Shown here one piece after another: positions 1 through 5,621 of a stretch of DNA of 5,621 nt. The position numbers and the translations under genes were made by a program. The notes under the pieces were generated by a model. That model saw only the letters and a list, made by a program, of their open reading frames with translations. It was not told where the DNA came from and searched no databases. This DNA comes from Lachnospiraceae bacterium (GTDB lineage: Bacteria > Bacillota > Clostridia > Lachnospirales > Anaerotignaceae), in the NCBI GenBank assembly GCA_028695945.1, contig JAQVIB010000139.1:1-5621 (forward strand), given 5' to 3'. How positions within the stretch are numbered: the first letter of the stretch is position 1; every line of letters starts with the position of its first letter.

Positions 1-25
1 AGAAATACTATGGGACAGCATCAAA

Positions 26-679
26 TTAAAACTTAAGATAGGTTACACCTTCAAGTGGAATAAGAACCTCCACAAGCGGGGTAGCATTTATGAAGCCAAC
101 AAGAATTGTTGAATAATAGTTTCCACCTTTTAACACCATGTTTGGGTGGGAAACAATAGTTTTTTGACCATCACTTAATTTTACTTTCATGGTGTGCTTT
201 CCAGGGAAAAGAGATAAATAATCTGTGACTTCTGTAAAGTCAAGTTCGTATACAACAGGTGTATCATCTATATAAATATCAACTGGCATTTTGTCAGGTG
301 AAAGATTGATAAATCGCATAAACGACAGTGATTCATCAATTTCTTGAGGAAAGTCTGAAATTACTTCTAGCCCAACTTGGCTCGTTGTGCCTACTATAGC
401 GGCTGTTGCTATTTCATGTGGGCTAAGGGTAACACGCATATCCAACAACTGGTCTACATTATTTCCAGTAGGGTATACTTGTATGATATAAGTGCCTGCA
501 TGTGCAGTAAGGTATGGTGTAAAATCCTCGTATTTGAAATTTTTTACTACAAGTTTTTTGTTGATGTAAACATCTACATTTACAGGTGGGTCATTTGGTA
601 CAGCGTGTAAAAAACGTATATATGCCTTGTTGGCATCGCATTTTGAATCAAGATTTTCTTTTTTATCAGGATATCTCAT
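26..679 (-). CDS. DUF4397 domain protein, two tandem repeats, no signal peptide
   Basis: This 217-residue protein consists of two copies of a beta-rich DUF4397-like unit. The first starts near residue 19 (AYIRFLHAVPNDPPVNVDVY) and the second near residue 120 (FMRFINLSPDKMPVDIYID). Each continues with a Tyr-Leu and Pro/Ala-Gly turn (YLTAHAGTY, YLSLFPGKH) and a beta strand. The RF(I/L)...(S/V)P....VD(V/I)YI pattern is characteristic of DUF4397, a family of unknown biochemical function often found in surface proteins. Here the N-terminus is charged and hydrophilic (MRYPDKKENLDSK), with no signal peptide, membrane helix or sorting motif, so by sequence it looks cytoplasmic or non-classically placed (inference). 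The start is supported by AAAGGAGG at 693-700, although the 13-base spacing to ATG is rather long. The gene is separated from upstream mecA by a terminator, so it is probably transcribed alone. Family assignment is fairly sure; function is unknown. Confidence 0.85.
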   Translation of the reverse strand: MRYPDKKENLDSKCDANKAYIRFLHAVPNDPPVNVDVYINKKLVVKNFKYEDFTPYLTAHAGTYIIQVYPTGNNVDQLLDMRVTLSPHEIATAAIVGTTSQVGLEVISDFPQEIDESLSFMRFINLSPDKMPVDIYIDDTPVVYELDFTEVTDYLSLFPGKHTMKVKLSDGQKTIVSHPNMVLKGGNYYSTILVGFINATPLVEVLIPLEGVTYLKF

Positions 680-708
680 AATTTGTTTTCAGCCTCCTTT
701 GTATTTTT

Positions 709-738
709 AGTATATGAAAAGGATTAGCTTTGTGTTTA
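709..738 (-). promoter_or_regulatory. Possible promoter of the DUF4397 gene
   Basis: On the minus strand a TATACT -10 candidate (709-714) follows a weak TAAACA -35 candidate (733-738) with an 18-base spacer. Transcription would start near 702, just ahead of the Shine-Dalgarno at 693-700. The same TATACT placement close to the ribosome binding site is seen at mecA. The -35 match is poor, and the assignment rests mainly on the need for a promoter after the mecA terminator. Confidence 0.3.
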
Positions 739-747
739 CAAAAAAAT

Positions 748-795
748 AAAAAACGCAGTAAGTTTATTGTTTGCATAAACATTTCTGCGTTTTTT
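748..795 (-). terminator. Rho-independent terminator of mecA, probably bidirectional
   Basis: An inverted repeat AAAAAACGCAG (748-758) / CTGCGTTTTTT (785-795) encloses a second perfect arm pair, GTTTAT (762-767) / ATAAAC (775-780), around a 7-base loop. Read on the minus strand, the hairpin lies 18 bases after the mecA stop and runs into a T-rich tract (TTTTTTATTTTTTT, 741-754). The T run at 790-796 means it could also act on plus-strand transcripts, but no plus-strand gene lies upstream of it here. It separates mecA from the DUF4397 gene. Confidence 0.85.
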
Positions 796-813
796 TCGTT
801 CATTTATGTATAG

Positions 814-1461
814 CTATTGAAATATGTTGTTAAGTGTTTTTAATGCTGGATTTTTCATAATAAGTTCCGCATGTTCAATAAGGTGATACTTAGAAAGAAC
901 AGTTGATTGGTGTTTTTCTCCATACTCACTAAGAATTAACTCAATTTTATCATTAGTTATCACATCATCCAAGGTATCATTTTGCAACAATAGGAAATAT
1001 CTCTGCTGGTATTTGTAAAGTTGGCTAAAACCATTGAAACTTGAACTAAGTCTCATTGCGACATCTGTAACAATATCTATTGTTTCAAAGGAATAAATAC
1101 AAATTCCTTCATCTGACTTATGTTCTGGTATGTAGTGAACAATTGACTTTTTCTTATATCGGCGTAAATCTTTATTTTGAGAGACCATGGAAACTTTTTC
1201 TTTTTGTGTTTCTTTATCCGGTAACTTGGTTACAATAATCATAAGCCCATCAACTGATACAGGTGCAGCTTCAATCATAAGCGGTGTGTTTTCGAAAGAA
1301 AATCCACATTCGTTAAAGGCTTGCTCCATAATAACTCTAAAAAGCTCTTGAGTTTTTTCAGATGGTTTAATTAGTTCCTCCATACTTAGGTTTCTTTCTT
1401 TAAGGTCTGCACGTGACAGAGTAAGTTTGATTTGGGTATCACTTAATTTTTCTATCTTCAT
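814..1461 (-). CDS. mecA: Adaptor protein MecA
   Basis: MecA is the adaptor that hands substrates to the ClpC-ClpP protease and helps ClpC assemble; in Bacillus it targets ComK. The 215-residue product has the two expected parts. The N-terminal substrate-binding domain spans residues 1 to about 75 (MKIEKLSDTQIKLTLSRADL, then TQELFRVIMEQAF and GLMIIVTKL). A charged linker of about 30 residues follows. The C-terminal ClpC-binding domain runs from about 107 to the end (FETIDIVTDVAMRL, LYKYQQRYFLLL, LSEYGEKH, and the terminal HLIEHAELIMKNPALKTLNN). Length matches the family (about 210-220 residues). I chose ATG at 1461 because GAGAGGAAG (1469-1477) sits 7 bases upstream. An upstream in-frame TTG at 1479 overlaps that ribosome binding site and is unlikely. 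Nothing here indicates that its target is a competence factor; a general protein quality-control role is equally possible (inference). Confidence 0.93.
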   Translation of the reverse strand: MKIEKLSDTQIKLTLSRADLKERNLSMEELIKPSEKTQELFRVIMEQAFNECGFSFENTPLMIEAAPVSVDGLMIIVTKLPDKETQKEKVSMVSQNKDLRRYKKKSIVHYIPEHKSDEGICIYSFETIDIVTDVAMRLSSSFNGFSQLYKYQQRYFLLLQNDTLDDVITNDKIELILSEYGEKHQSTVLSKYHLIEHAELIMKNPALKTLNNIFQ

Positions 1462-1483
1462 ACTATCACTTCCTCTCAAGCTA

Positions 1484-1512
1484 AGTATAATTATAAATAC
1501 TCATTCTGTAAA
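1484..1512 (-). promoter_or_regulatory. Probable sigma-A promoter of mecA
   Basis: On the minus strand TTTACA (1507-1512) and TATACT (1484-1489) are separated by exactly 17 bases. Initiation near 1477 would give a very short leader starting at the ribosome binding site. A perfect TATAAT at 1490-1495 is an alternative -10, but it has no acceptable -35 at the right distance. Confidence 0.55.
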
Positions 1513-1564
1513 GAGGTTATTAATGCTAAATTTTAAAATTCTAAATAAAAATAATGGCAAAAAG

Positions 1565-1593
1565 TTTACCCATCAAGAAAAATATGGTATTAT
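1565..1593 (+). promoter_or_regulatory. Probable extended -10 promoter of the membrane-protein gene
   Basis: TTTACC (1565-1570) and TATTAT (1588-1593) are 17 bases apart, and the -10 is preceded by TG plus one base (1585-1587), giving an extended -10. Initiation would fall near 1600, about 28 bases ahead of the ATG at 1628. The -10 is also the left arm of a small AT-only inverted repeat, TATTAT-tac-ATAATA (1588-1602), whose meaning is unclear. Confidence 0.55.
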
Positions 1594-1627
1594 TACATAA
1601 TATTTGAAACAGAAAAGGGGTCAAAAA

Positions 1628-3355
1628 ATGAAAAAGAATAAATTCGTTTCAATTGCTTTTACACTAATTGTTTGGTTTCTAATGTTTTATTCTGCTTTAC
1701 CAGCGATAAATGTTCAAAGCCAAGAATTTTGGAGTTTTGCAATAAGTCTTATTGTTGTGGCGGTGGTTATTAACAGCTATTCACTTATAAAAAGCGTAGT
1801 TGAAAACAAAGAGGCTATTCCTATGCGTGAAAGGCTGAAACAGTTTAAAAAAGTAATTATTGTTGTTTTTGCATTGCTTATTGTTTATGGTGGCGGAACG
1901 TTGCTTTCATCACCAATTTTGCGTGCATCTGCATATAAGAATTTGATTACAGTTCAAGCAAGCGATTTTAATGATGACATAAAAGAGGTAAATTATAGCC
2001 AAATTCCACTATTGGACAAGGACTCTGCTGCTTTGCTTTCTGAAAGAAAAATGGGAAGTATGATTGATATGGTTAGTCAGTATGAGGTTAGTAATTTCTA
2101 TACGCAGATAAATTATAAGGAAAAACCAATGCGTGTTACTCCGTTAGAGTATGGCAGTGTTGTTAAATGGCTTACTAACAGAAATACGGGGATACCCGCA
2201 TATGTTCAAATTGACATGGCATCTCAGGATGTTGAACTTATTAAGTTAGATAATGGCATTAAAATTTCTCCAAGCGAGCATTTTGGAAGAAATTTAGACA
2301 GATTTCTTCGCTTTAGATACCCAACAGCTATGTTTAGAAGTAAAAATTTTGAGGTTGATGACAACGGCACGCCATTCTGGATTTGCCCTGTTGCCACAAA
2401 GAAAATAGGACTTTTTGGCGGTACAGATATTAAAGGTGCGGTTTTGCTTAATGCTATAACGGGTGAACACCAATACTATGATGTCAGTGAAGTTCCAACA
2501 TGGGTTGACAAGGTATATGATGCAGATCTTTTAGTTCAGCAGTATAACTACTTTGGTATACTTACAAACGGATACATTAACAGCATTTTCGGGCAACGTG
2601 GGTGTTTACAGACAACAGAGGGCTACAACTATATTGCTTTAGAAGATGATGTTTGGGTATATACGGGTATTACATCGGTTACAGGTGATGAGTCCATTGT
2701 AGGATTTGTTCTTATGAACCAAAGAACTAAGGAAACTAAGTATTACCAAATTTCAGGAGCTAAGGAAATCTCTGCTATGAGAAGTGCAGAGGGACAGGTA
2801 CAGCATTTAGGATATTTAGCAACATTTCCGCTACTGCTTAACGTAGGCGGAGAGCCAAGTTATTTTCTTGCATTGAAAGACGAAGCAGGGTTGGTTAAAA
2901 AATACGCTATGGTTAATATTGAAAAATATCAAATTGTTGCAATTGGTGATAGCATAAGCGAATGTGATAAAAACTATAAGGCGTTACTGACAGACAGTGG
3001 AATTACAACAGCTCCAATCAAGGAAGAATCAGGATATTCTGGAGTTATTGAGGATGTTTGGAATGTAGTAATAGACGGAAATACGTACTATTATTTCCAG
3101 ATTAGCAATTATAATCAGCTATTTGAAATTGCAGCAAAAGAAGATATTTCTGTTGTAAAAATGTCTAAAGGCGATAAAGTTGTAATACAGGGTTATTCAG
3201 AAGAAAAGGCTGGAATAATTGGAATTTCTTCTATTCAAGTAATAAATGATGGAACTGGAACAGTTGAGAAAATACCACAGTCTGTGCCGTTGACTGACAG
3301 TGTTACGCAAGATTCAGCAGAGGCAGTTAATACCACCAATATTGTAAATCCTTAA
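1628..3355 (+). CDS. Three-helix membrane protein with large extracytoplasmic domain, unknown function
   Basis: I do not recognise a named family for this 575-residue protein. Three hydrophobic helices are visible at about residues 6-27, 34-54 and 76-98. The Lys/Arg-rich N-terminus and the charged 55-75 loop (KEAIPMRERLKQFKK) suggest an N-in topology, leaving residues 99-575 outside. That outside part is rich in aromatic residues and beta strands. A segment near residues 225-300 (LRFRYPTAMF, FWICPVATKKIGLFGG, VLLNAITGEHQYYDV, PTWVDKVYDADLL) has a strand-turn-strand pattern reminiscent of PepSY-type extracytoplasmic domains. Residues about 468-540 (GVIEDVWNVVIDGNTYYYFQ, later KGDKVVIQGY) look like an OB-type beta barrel. 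Both fold suggestions are inference. The end is a Thr/Ser/Val-rich tail. The start is set by AAAAGGGG (1613-1620), 7 bases before ATG; an in-frame TTG at 1604 lies upstream of that site and is less likely. The next gene follows after 113 bases without a clear terminator, so the two may be co-transcribed. Confidence 0.8.
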   Translation: MKKNKFVSIAFTLIVWFLMFYSALPAINVQSQEFWSFAISLIVVAVVINSYSLIKSVVENKEAIPMRERLKQFKKVIIVVFALLIVYGGGTLLSSPILRASAYKNLITVQASDFNDDIKEVNYSQIPLLDKDSAALLSERKMGSMIDMVSQYEVSNFYTQINYKEKPMRVTPLEYGSVVKWLTNRNTGIPAYVQIDMASQDVELIKLDNGIKISPSEHFGRNLDRFLRFRYPTAMFRSKNFEVDDNGTPFWICPVATKKIGLFGGTDIKGAVLLNAITGEHQYYDVSEVPTWVDKVYDADLLVQQYNYFGILTNGYINSIFGQRGCLQTTEGYNYIALEDDVWVYTGITSVTGDESIVGFVLMNQRTKETKYYQISGAKEISAMRSAEGQVQHLGYLATFPLLLNVGGEPSYFLALKDEAGLVKKYAMVNIEKYQIVAIGDSISECDKNYKALLTDSGITTAPIKEESGYSGVIEDVWNVVIDGNTYYYFQISNYNQLFEIAAKEDISVVKMSKGDKVVIQGYSEEKAGIIGISSIQVINDGTGTVEKIPQSVPLTDSVTQDSAEAVNTTNIVNP

Positions 3356-3468
3356 AAATTTATTAATCTTCCAAATTTTGGTTAAAATGGTGTTAATTTT
3401 ATGCGGTTAGGGTCGACTTATAAGTATATTGGGTAAAAATTCAAATTTTTATAACGGAGGTCGTTTCC

Positions 3469-4140
3469 ATGAGGATTTATGGCAATCTAAACAGTTTCAG
3501 AAGCAGTGGAACCGGTGCAAGACTGCAAAACTTATTAAGAGGTAGAAGAAATAGCTCAGCCAGCCAAGTAGCCAAGGCTACAATGTCTACGGATTTGTCA
3601 TCATTAATTGATGGTAATAAATCAACAAATTCTTCAACAGGTACTAGCTCAACTATTGTTAGCGAAACATATGAAAAAATTGGAACAACAGCTGTGGATG
3701 TTACCGCACATGCAAATAAATTGTTAGATACAGGAAAAAACAATTTGTTTGATGAAGATGAAGTAAGCAACGATAAAGCAGTTAAAGAAATAAAAAATTT
3801 TGTTGAAGATTACAATTCATTAGTATCTGATATGCAGAAATCCGGAAGCAAGACATACAAAACATATGCTAATGAATTAAAGACGGAGGTTGTTTCGTCA
3901 AAGTCTGATCTTGATGCGGTGGGTATTACTTGTAAGGCGGATGGAACACTTTCTGTTAATAGTGATAAACTTGCAAATTCAAAATTAAGTGATTTGAAAA
4001 AAATCTTTCAAGGCAGTAAAAGTTTTTGTGCAAAGGTAAACGAAAAATGTACTACGATAAATAAGAGGGCGGCTTTAGATAAAGCTATCAGCTCATTCTC
4101 TGGCAGTACAACCAAATCTGCATACACCAGAAGAGTATAA
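3469..4140 (+). CDS. FliD-like (flagellar cap C-terminal-like) small protein
   Basis: The 223-residue product resembles the C-terminal part of flagellar hook-associated protein 2 (FliD), which caps the growing filament outside the cell. Residues 105-123 (VKEIKNFVEDYNSLVSDMQ) match the FliD helix with its FVxxYN signature. Residues 148-180 (LDAVGITCKADGTLSVNSDK, then LSDLKKIF) match the FliD pattern L..iGI...DGTL.vd..kL......v..iF. The protein is far shorter than full FliD (usually 400 or more residues). The first 60 residues are a Ser/Thr/Asn-rich, basic stretch instead of the usual FliD N-terminal domain. Residues 66-90 (ETYEKIGTTAVDVTAHANKL) look like a helical lead-in. There is no Sec signal peptide, as is usual for substrates of the flagellar export apparatus. 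Two cysteines (187, 194) lie in the C-terminal region. CGGAGG (3455-3460) lies 8 bases before ATG. No flagellar gene is visible nearby. It may be a diverged cap-like, surface or spore-associated protein (inference). The resemblance is clear; the role is unknown. Confidence 0.7.
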   Translation: MRIYGNLNSFRSSGTGARLQNLLRGRRNSSASQVAKATMSTDLSSLIDGNKSTNSSTGTSSTIVSETYEKIGTTAVDVTAHANKLLDTGKNNLFDEDEVSNDKAVKEIKNFVEDYNSLVSDMQKSGSKTYKTYANELKTEVVSSKSDLDAVGITCKADGTLSVNSDKLANSKLSDLKKIFQGSKSFCAKVNEKCTTINKRAALDKAISSFSGSTTKSAYTRRV

Positions 4141-4166
4141 ATATTATTATATGGTTTGATGAAATT

Positions 4167-4222
4167 AAAGAGGAGAAAATTCTGTTGATATAAACTAACA
4201 GAGATTTTTCTCCTCTTTTTTT
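4167..4222 (+). terminator. Strong Rho-independent terminator after the FliD-like gene
   Basis: AAAGAGGAGAAAA (4167-4179) pairs perfectly with TTTTCTCCTCTTT (4206-4218). An inner perfect pair TCTGTT (4181-4186) / AACAGA (4197-4202) surrounds a 10-base loop, and a run of seven T (4216-4222) follows. It lies 26 bases after the stop codon and insulates the upstream unit from the dehydratase operon. Confidence 0.93.
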
Positions 4223-4314
4223 GTGAAAAAATAAGGTATTGACCCTAATGAGTAAAAAAACCACTGTTAGAATAAAAATTAAGCAAAAAATGTACTAAAA
4301 ATGGTCTGGAAGTG
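4223..4314. other. Short AT-rich spacer without recognised content
   Basis: This spacer lies between the terminator and the dehydratase promoter. I see no riboswitch-like structure, tRNA or supported small gene in it. Confidence 0.5.
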
Positions 4315-4343
4315 TTGAAATAAGATTTTTTTTAATATATAAT
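4315..4343 (+). promoter_or_regulatory. Sigma-A promoter of the dehydratase operon
   Basis: TTGAAA (4315-4320) and a perfect TATAAT (4338-4343) are separated by 17 bases, with a run of eight T in the spacer (4326-4333). Transcription would start near 4350, giving a leader of about 33 bases before the ATG at 4383. This is the best promoter match in the window. Confidence 0.85.
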
Positions 4344-4370
4344 CAAGACATTAAGGAAAAGTTGATTATA
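4338..4370. promoter_or_regulatory. Candidate operator: 9-bp inverted repeat over the -10 box
   Basis: TATAATCAA (4338-4346) is the exact reverse complement of TTGATTATA (4362-4370), with a 15-base gap. The left arm contains the -10 hexamer and the right arm ends one base before GGAGG. Because transcription should begin near 4350, the left arm would not be in the RNA, so a DNA-binding repressor site fits better than an mRNA hairpin (inference). The arms are AT-rich and the left one is constrained by the promoter, so chance is not excluded. Confidence 0.4.
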
Positions 4371-4382
4371 GGAGGATTTAAA

Positions 4383-4676
4383 ATGAGCGTAAACGCAATT
4401 ATGTTAAGACCTATTGACACTGTTGTAACTATAGTTAGCGATGTTGTAAAGGGCGACGCGGTTAACTACACTAAGGACGGAGAAGAATGTTCTGTTGTTG
4501 CTTTAGAAGATATTCCTGCATTTCATAAAATTGCAATTAAAAACCTTAAAAGCGGAGAACACATTATTAAATATGGACAAATTATTGGTGGACTGGTGGA
4601 AGACGCACCAGCAGGATGTTGGATCAGCCATAAAAATATTATAAGCTTACCAAGAAACTACGATGACGAATTATAA
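4383..4676 (+). CDS. UxaA-family hydro-lyase small subunit (SAF domain)
   Basis: This 97-residue protein is a stand-alone SAF domain. In altronate and galactarate dehydratases (UxaA, GarD) this domain forms the N-terminus, while in sulfolactate sulfo-lyase it is a separate small subunit (SuyA). Family hallmarks visible are the IPAFHKIAI segment with His48 (usually I..GHKVA), IIKYGQIIGG at 61-70 (usually vKYG..IG) and AGCWISHKN at 77-85. The last motif resembles the G.WI form I recall from GarD more than the HxHxHN form of altronate dehydratases. The start is ATG at 4383, with GGAGG (4371-4375) 7 bases upstream; an in-frame TTG at 4362 lies before that site and within the inverted repeat, so it is rejected. 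The large-subunit gene follows after 15 bases, and the two products should form one enzyme. Assignment to the family is strong; the substrate is not determined. Confidence 0.88.
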   Translation: MSVNAIMLRPIDTVVTIVSDVVKGDAVNYTKDGEECSVVALEDIPAFHKIAIKNLKSGEHIIKYGQIIGGLVEDAPAGCWISHKNIISLPRNYDDEL

Positions 4677-4691
4677 TAGGAGGTTAACATA

Positions 4692-5621
4692 ATGAATTTT
4701 TTGGGCTACGAAAGACCGGATGGAAGAGTTGGTATAAGAAATAAGGTTTTAATTTTGCCTACCTGTGTTTGTTCAGCAGAAACATGCCGTATTGTTTCAG
4801 AACAGGTAGAAGGTACGATTTACGTTGGTAACACAGCAGGATGTTCTGAAGTTGAGGAAAATTTACAGATTTGTACAGATATGTACTCAGGCTTTGCGGC
4901 TAACCCTAACATTTTTGGTACAGTTATGATTGGTCTTGGATGTGAAGGGTGTACACCTGATATTGTAAAAGATGCTATTTTTTCTAAGACAAACAAACCG
5001 TTAGAGGTGTTTGTTATTCAAGATGAGGGAGGAACAGTTAATACAATTAACAAGGCTGTAAAAGCTGCAAGAAAGATGGTTCAAGATGCATCACTTGTGG
5101 CTAAAAAGGAGTATCCAGTAAGTAAGTTGTTTCTTGGACTTGAATGCGGTGGTTCGGACGCTACAAGCGGACTTGCGGCTAATCCTGTCGTGGGCAAGGT
5201 TTCAGACATGATTGTAGACCTTGGTGGTTCTGCTGTTATGAGTGAAACTACAGAATTTATTGGTGCAGAGCATATTTTGGCAAAAAGGGCTGCAACGCCT
5301 GAAATTAAAAAGCAGATTATAGGTATTTGCAAAGACCTTGAAGACCATCTTGCAAATGTTAACCAAAATCTTCGTACAGGACAACCTACACCTGGAAATA
5401 AAGAAGGTGGTATTTCAACGATTGAAGAAAAATCACTGGGGTGCATTTACAAGGGTGGTTCAAGACCTATTGTTGAGGTTCTTAAATATGCACAGATGCC
5501 TACAAAGCAAGGTGCACTTATTATGGATACTCCGGGTTTTGACGTAGCTTCTGTTACAGCAATGGTTGCAGGCGGATGCCAGGCAATTATATTTACAACA
5601 GGCCGTGGAACACCTACAGGG
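4692..5621 (+). CDS. UxaA-family hydro-lyase large (catalytic) subunit, cut by window end
   Basis: The reading frame is open from ATG at 4692 to the window edge (310 codons); about 70-80 residues are probably missing. It matches the catalytic part of the UxaA/GarD/SuyB family, metal-dependent enzymes that dehydrate sugar acids such as altronate or galactarate, or release sulfite from sulfolactate. Signatures in order are YERPDGRVGIRN (6-17), NTAGC (47-51, usually HxxGC), GLGCE (81-85), GLECGGSDATSGLAANP (149-165), EFIGAEHIL (188-196), PGNKEGGISTIEEKSLG (234-250) and FTTGRGTPTG (301-310). AGGAGG (4678-4683) sits 8 bases before ATG, and the 15-base gap after the SAF gene indicates one operon. 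Oddities are Asn47 where the family usually has His, and extra cysteines near the N-terminus (25, 32, 61, 87, besides the usual 27, 51, 84). The split small/large layout is like SuyA/SuyB, but the substrate cannot be fixed from the sequence. Confidence 0.92.
   Translation, partial: MNFLGYERPDGRVGIRNKVLILPTCVCSAETCRIVSEQVEGTIYVGNTAGCSEVEENLQICTDMYSGFAANPNIFGTVMIGLGCEGCTPDIVKDAIFSKTNKPLEVFVIQDEGGTVNTINKAVKAARKMVQDASLVAKKEYPVSKLFLGLECGGSDATSGLAANPVVGKVSDMIVDLGGSAVMSETTEFIGAEHILAKRAATPEIKKQIIGICKDLEDHLANVNQNLRTGQPTPGNKEGGISTIEEKSLGCIYKGGSRPIVEVLKYAQMPTKQGALIMDTPGFDVASVTAMVAGGCQAIIFTTGRGTPTG

Noticed and set aside
377..610. Plus-strand open frame of 77 codons
   Set aside because: It lies wholly inside the DUF4397 gene on the other strand, its product is Cys/Tyr-rich with no recognisable pattern, and it has no ribosome binding site of note.
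1462..1479. Upstream TTG start for mecA, and similar TTG extensions at 1604-1627 and 4362-4382
   Set aside because: In each case the extension runs through or lies upstream of a good Shine-Dalgarno sequence placed 7 bases before an ATG.
3371..3381. CCAAATTTTGG palindrome after the membrane-protein gene, considered as a terminator
   Set aside because: The loop would be one base, the stem is mostly A/T, and no T run follows.
3383..3410. Possible flagellar sigma factor (SigD) promoter ahead of the FliD-like gene
   Set aside because: TAAA (3383-3386) is followed about 16 bases later by GCGGTTAG, which matches the CCGATAT -10 too poorly to call.
3477..3770. Minus-strand open frame of 97 codons
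   Set aside because: It is antisense to the FliD-like gene, whose own frame has family motifs and a good ribosome binding site.
4248..4298. Possible 16-residue small gene, MSKKTTVRIKIKQKMY
   Set aside because: It has no convincing Shine-Dalgarno sequence, and its Lys-rich composition is what AT-rich spacer DNA gives by chance.
4338..4370. The inverted repeat as a 5' mRNA hairpin hiding the ribosome binding site
   Set aside because: The left arm includes the -10 box and lies upstream of the expected transcription start, so it should not be in the mRNA.
5081..5547. Three open frames (two minus, one plus) inside the dehydratase large subunit
   Set aside because: They overlap a frame with clear UxaA-family motifs (such as GLECGGSD and FTTGRGTP) and show no features of their own.

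Overview
The window is AT-rich bacterial DNA. It has strong GGAGG-type ribosome binding sites, TATAAT-like promoters, T-rich hairpin terminators and a MecA-type ClpC adaptor. Together these point to a low-GC Gram-positive organism, most likely a member of the Clostridia. I cannot name a species from the sequence.

Left part (minus strand, about 26-1520): two separately transcribed genes. mecA (814-1461) has its own promoter and ends in a hairpin terminator at 748-795. Beyond that terminator lies a gene for a two-repeat DUF4397 protein without a signal peptide (26-679).

Middle part (plus strand, about 1565-4222): mecA is divergent from a gene for a three-helix membrane protein with a very large outside domain of unknown function (1628-3355). 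After a 113-base gap with no visible terminator comes a gene for a 223-residue protein that resembles the C-terminal part of the flagellar cap protein FliD (3469-4140). No flagellar genes are visible nearby. A strong hairpin terminator at 4167-4222 closes this unit, so the two genes may be co-transcribed.

Right part (plus strand, 4315 to the window end): a near-consensus promoter drives a two-gene operon. It encodes a stand-alone SAF-domain small subunit (4383-4676) and the large catalytic subunit (4692 onward, cut by the window edge) of a UxaA/GarD/SuyB-family hydro-lyase. These enzymes dehydrate sugar acids or remove sulfite from sulfolactate. The two subunits would form one enzyme that is fused in altronate and galactarate dehydratases. 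A 9-bp inverted repeat overlaps the -10 box and ends at the Shine-Dalgarno sequence, which makes it a candidate operator. Several residues usually conserved in the family are changed (a His-to-Asn in the HxxGC motif, extra cysteines), so the substrate should be left open.

No tRNA, rRNA, CRISPR array, insertion sequence or phage signature was seen. No complete new system is evident. The points most worth a second look are the orphan FliD-like protein with its membrane-protein neighbour, and the divergent split dehydratase with its possible operator.
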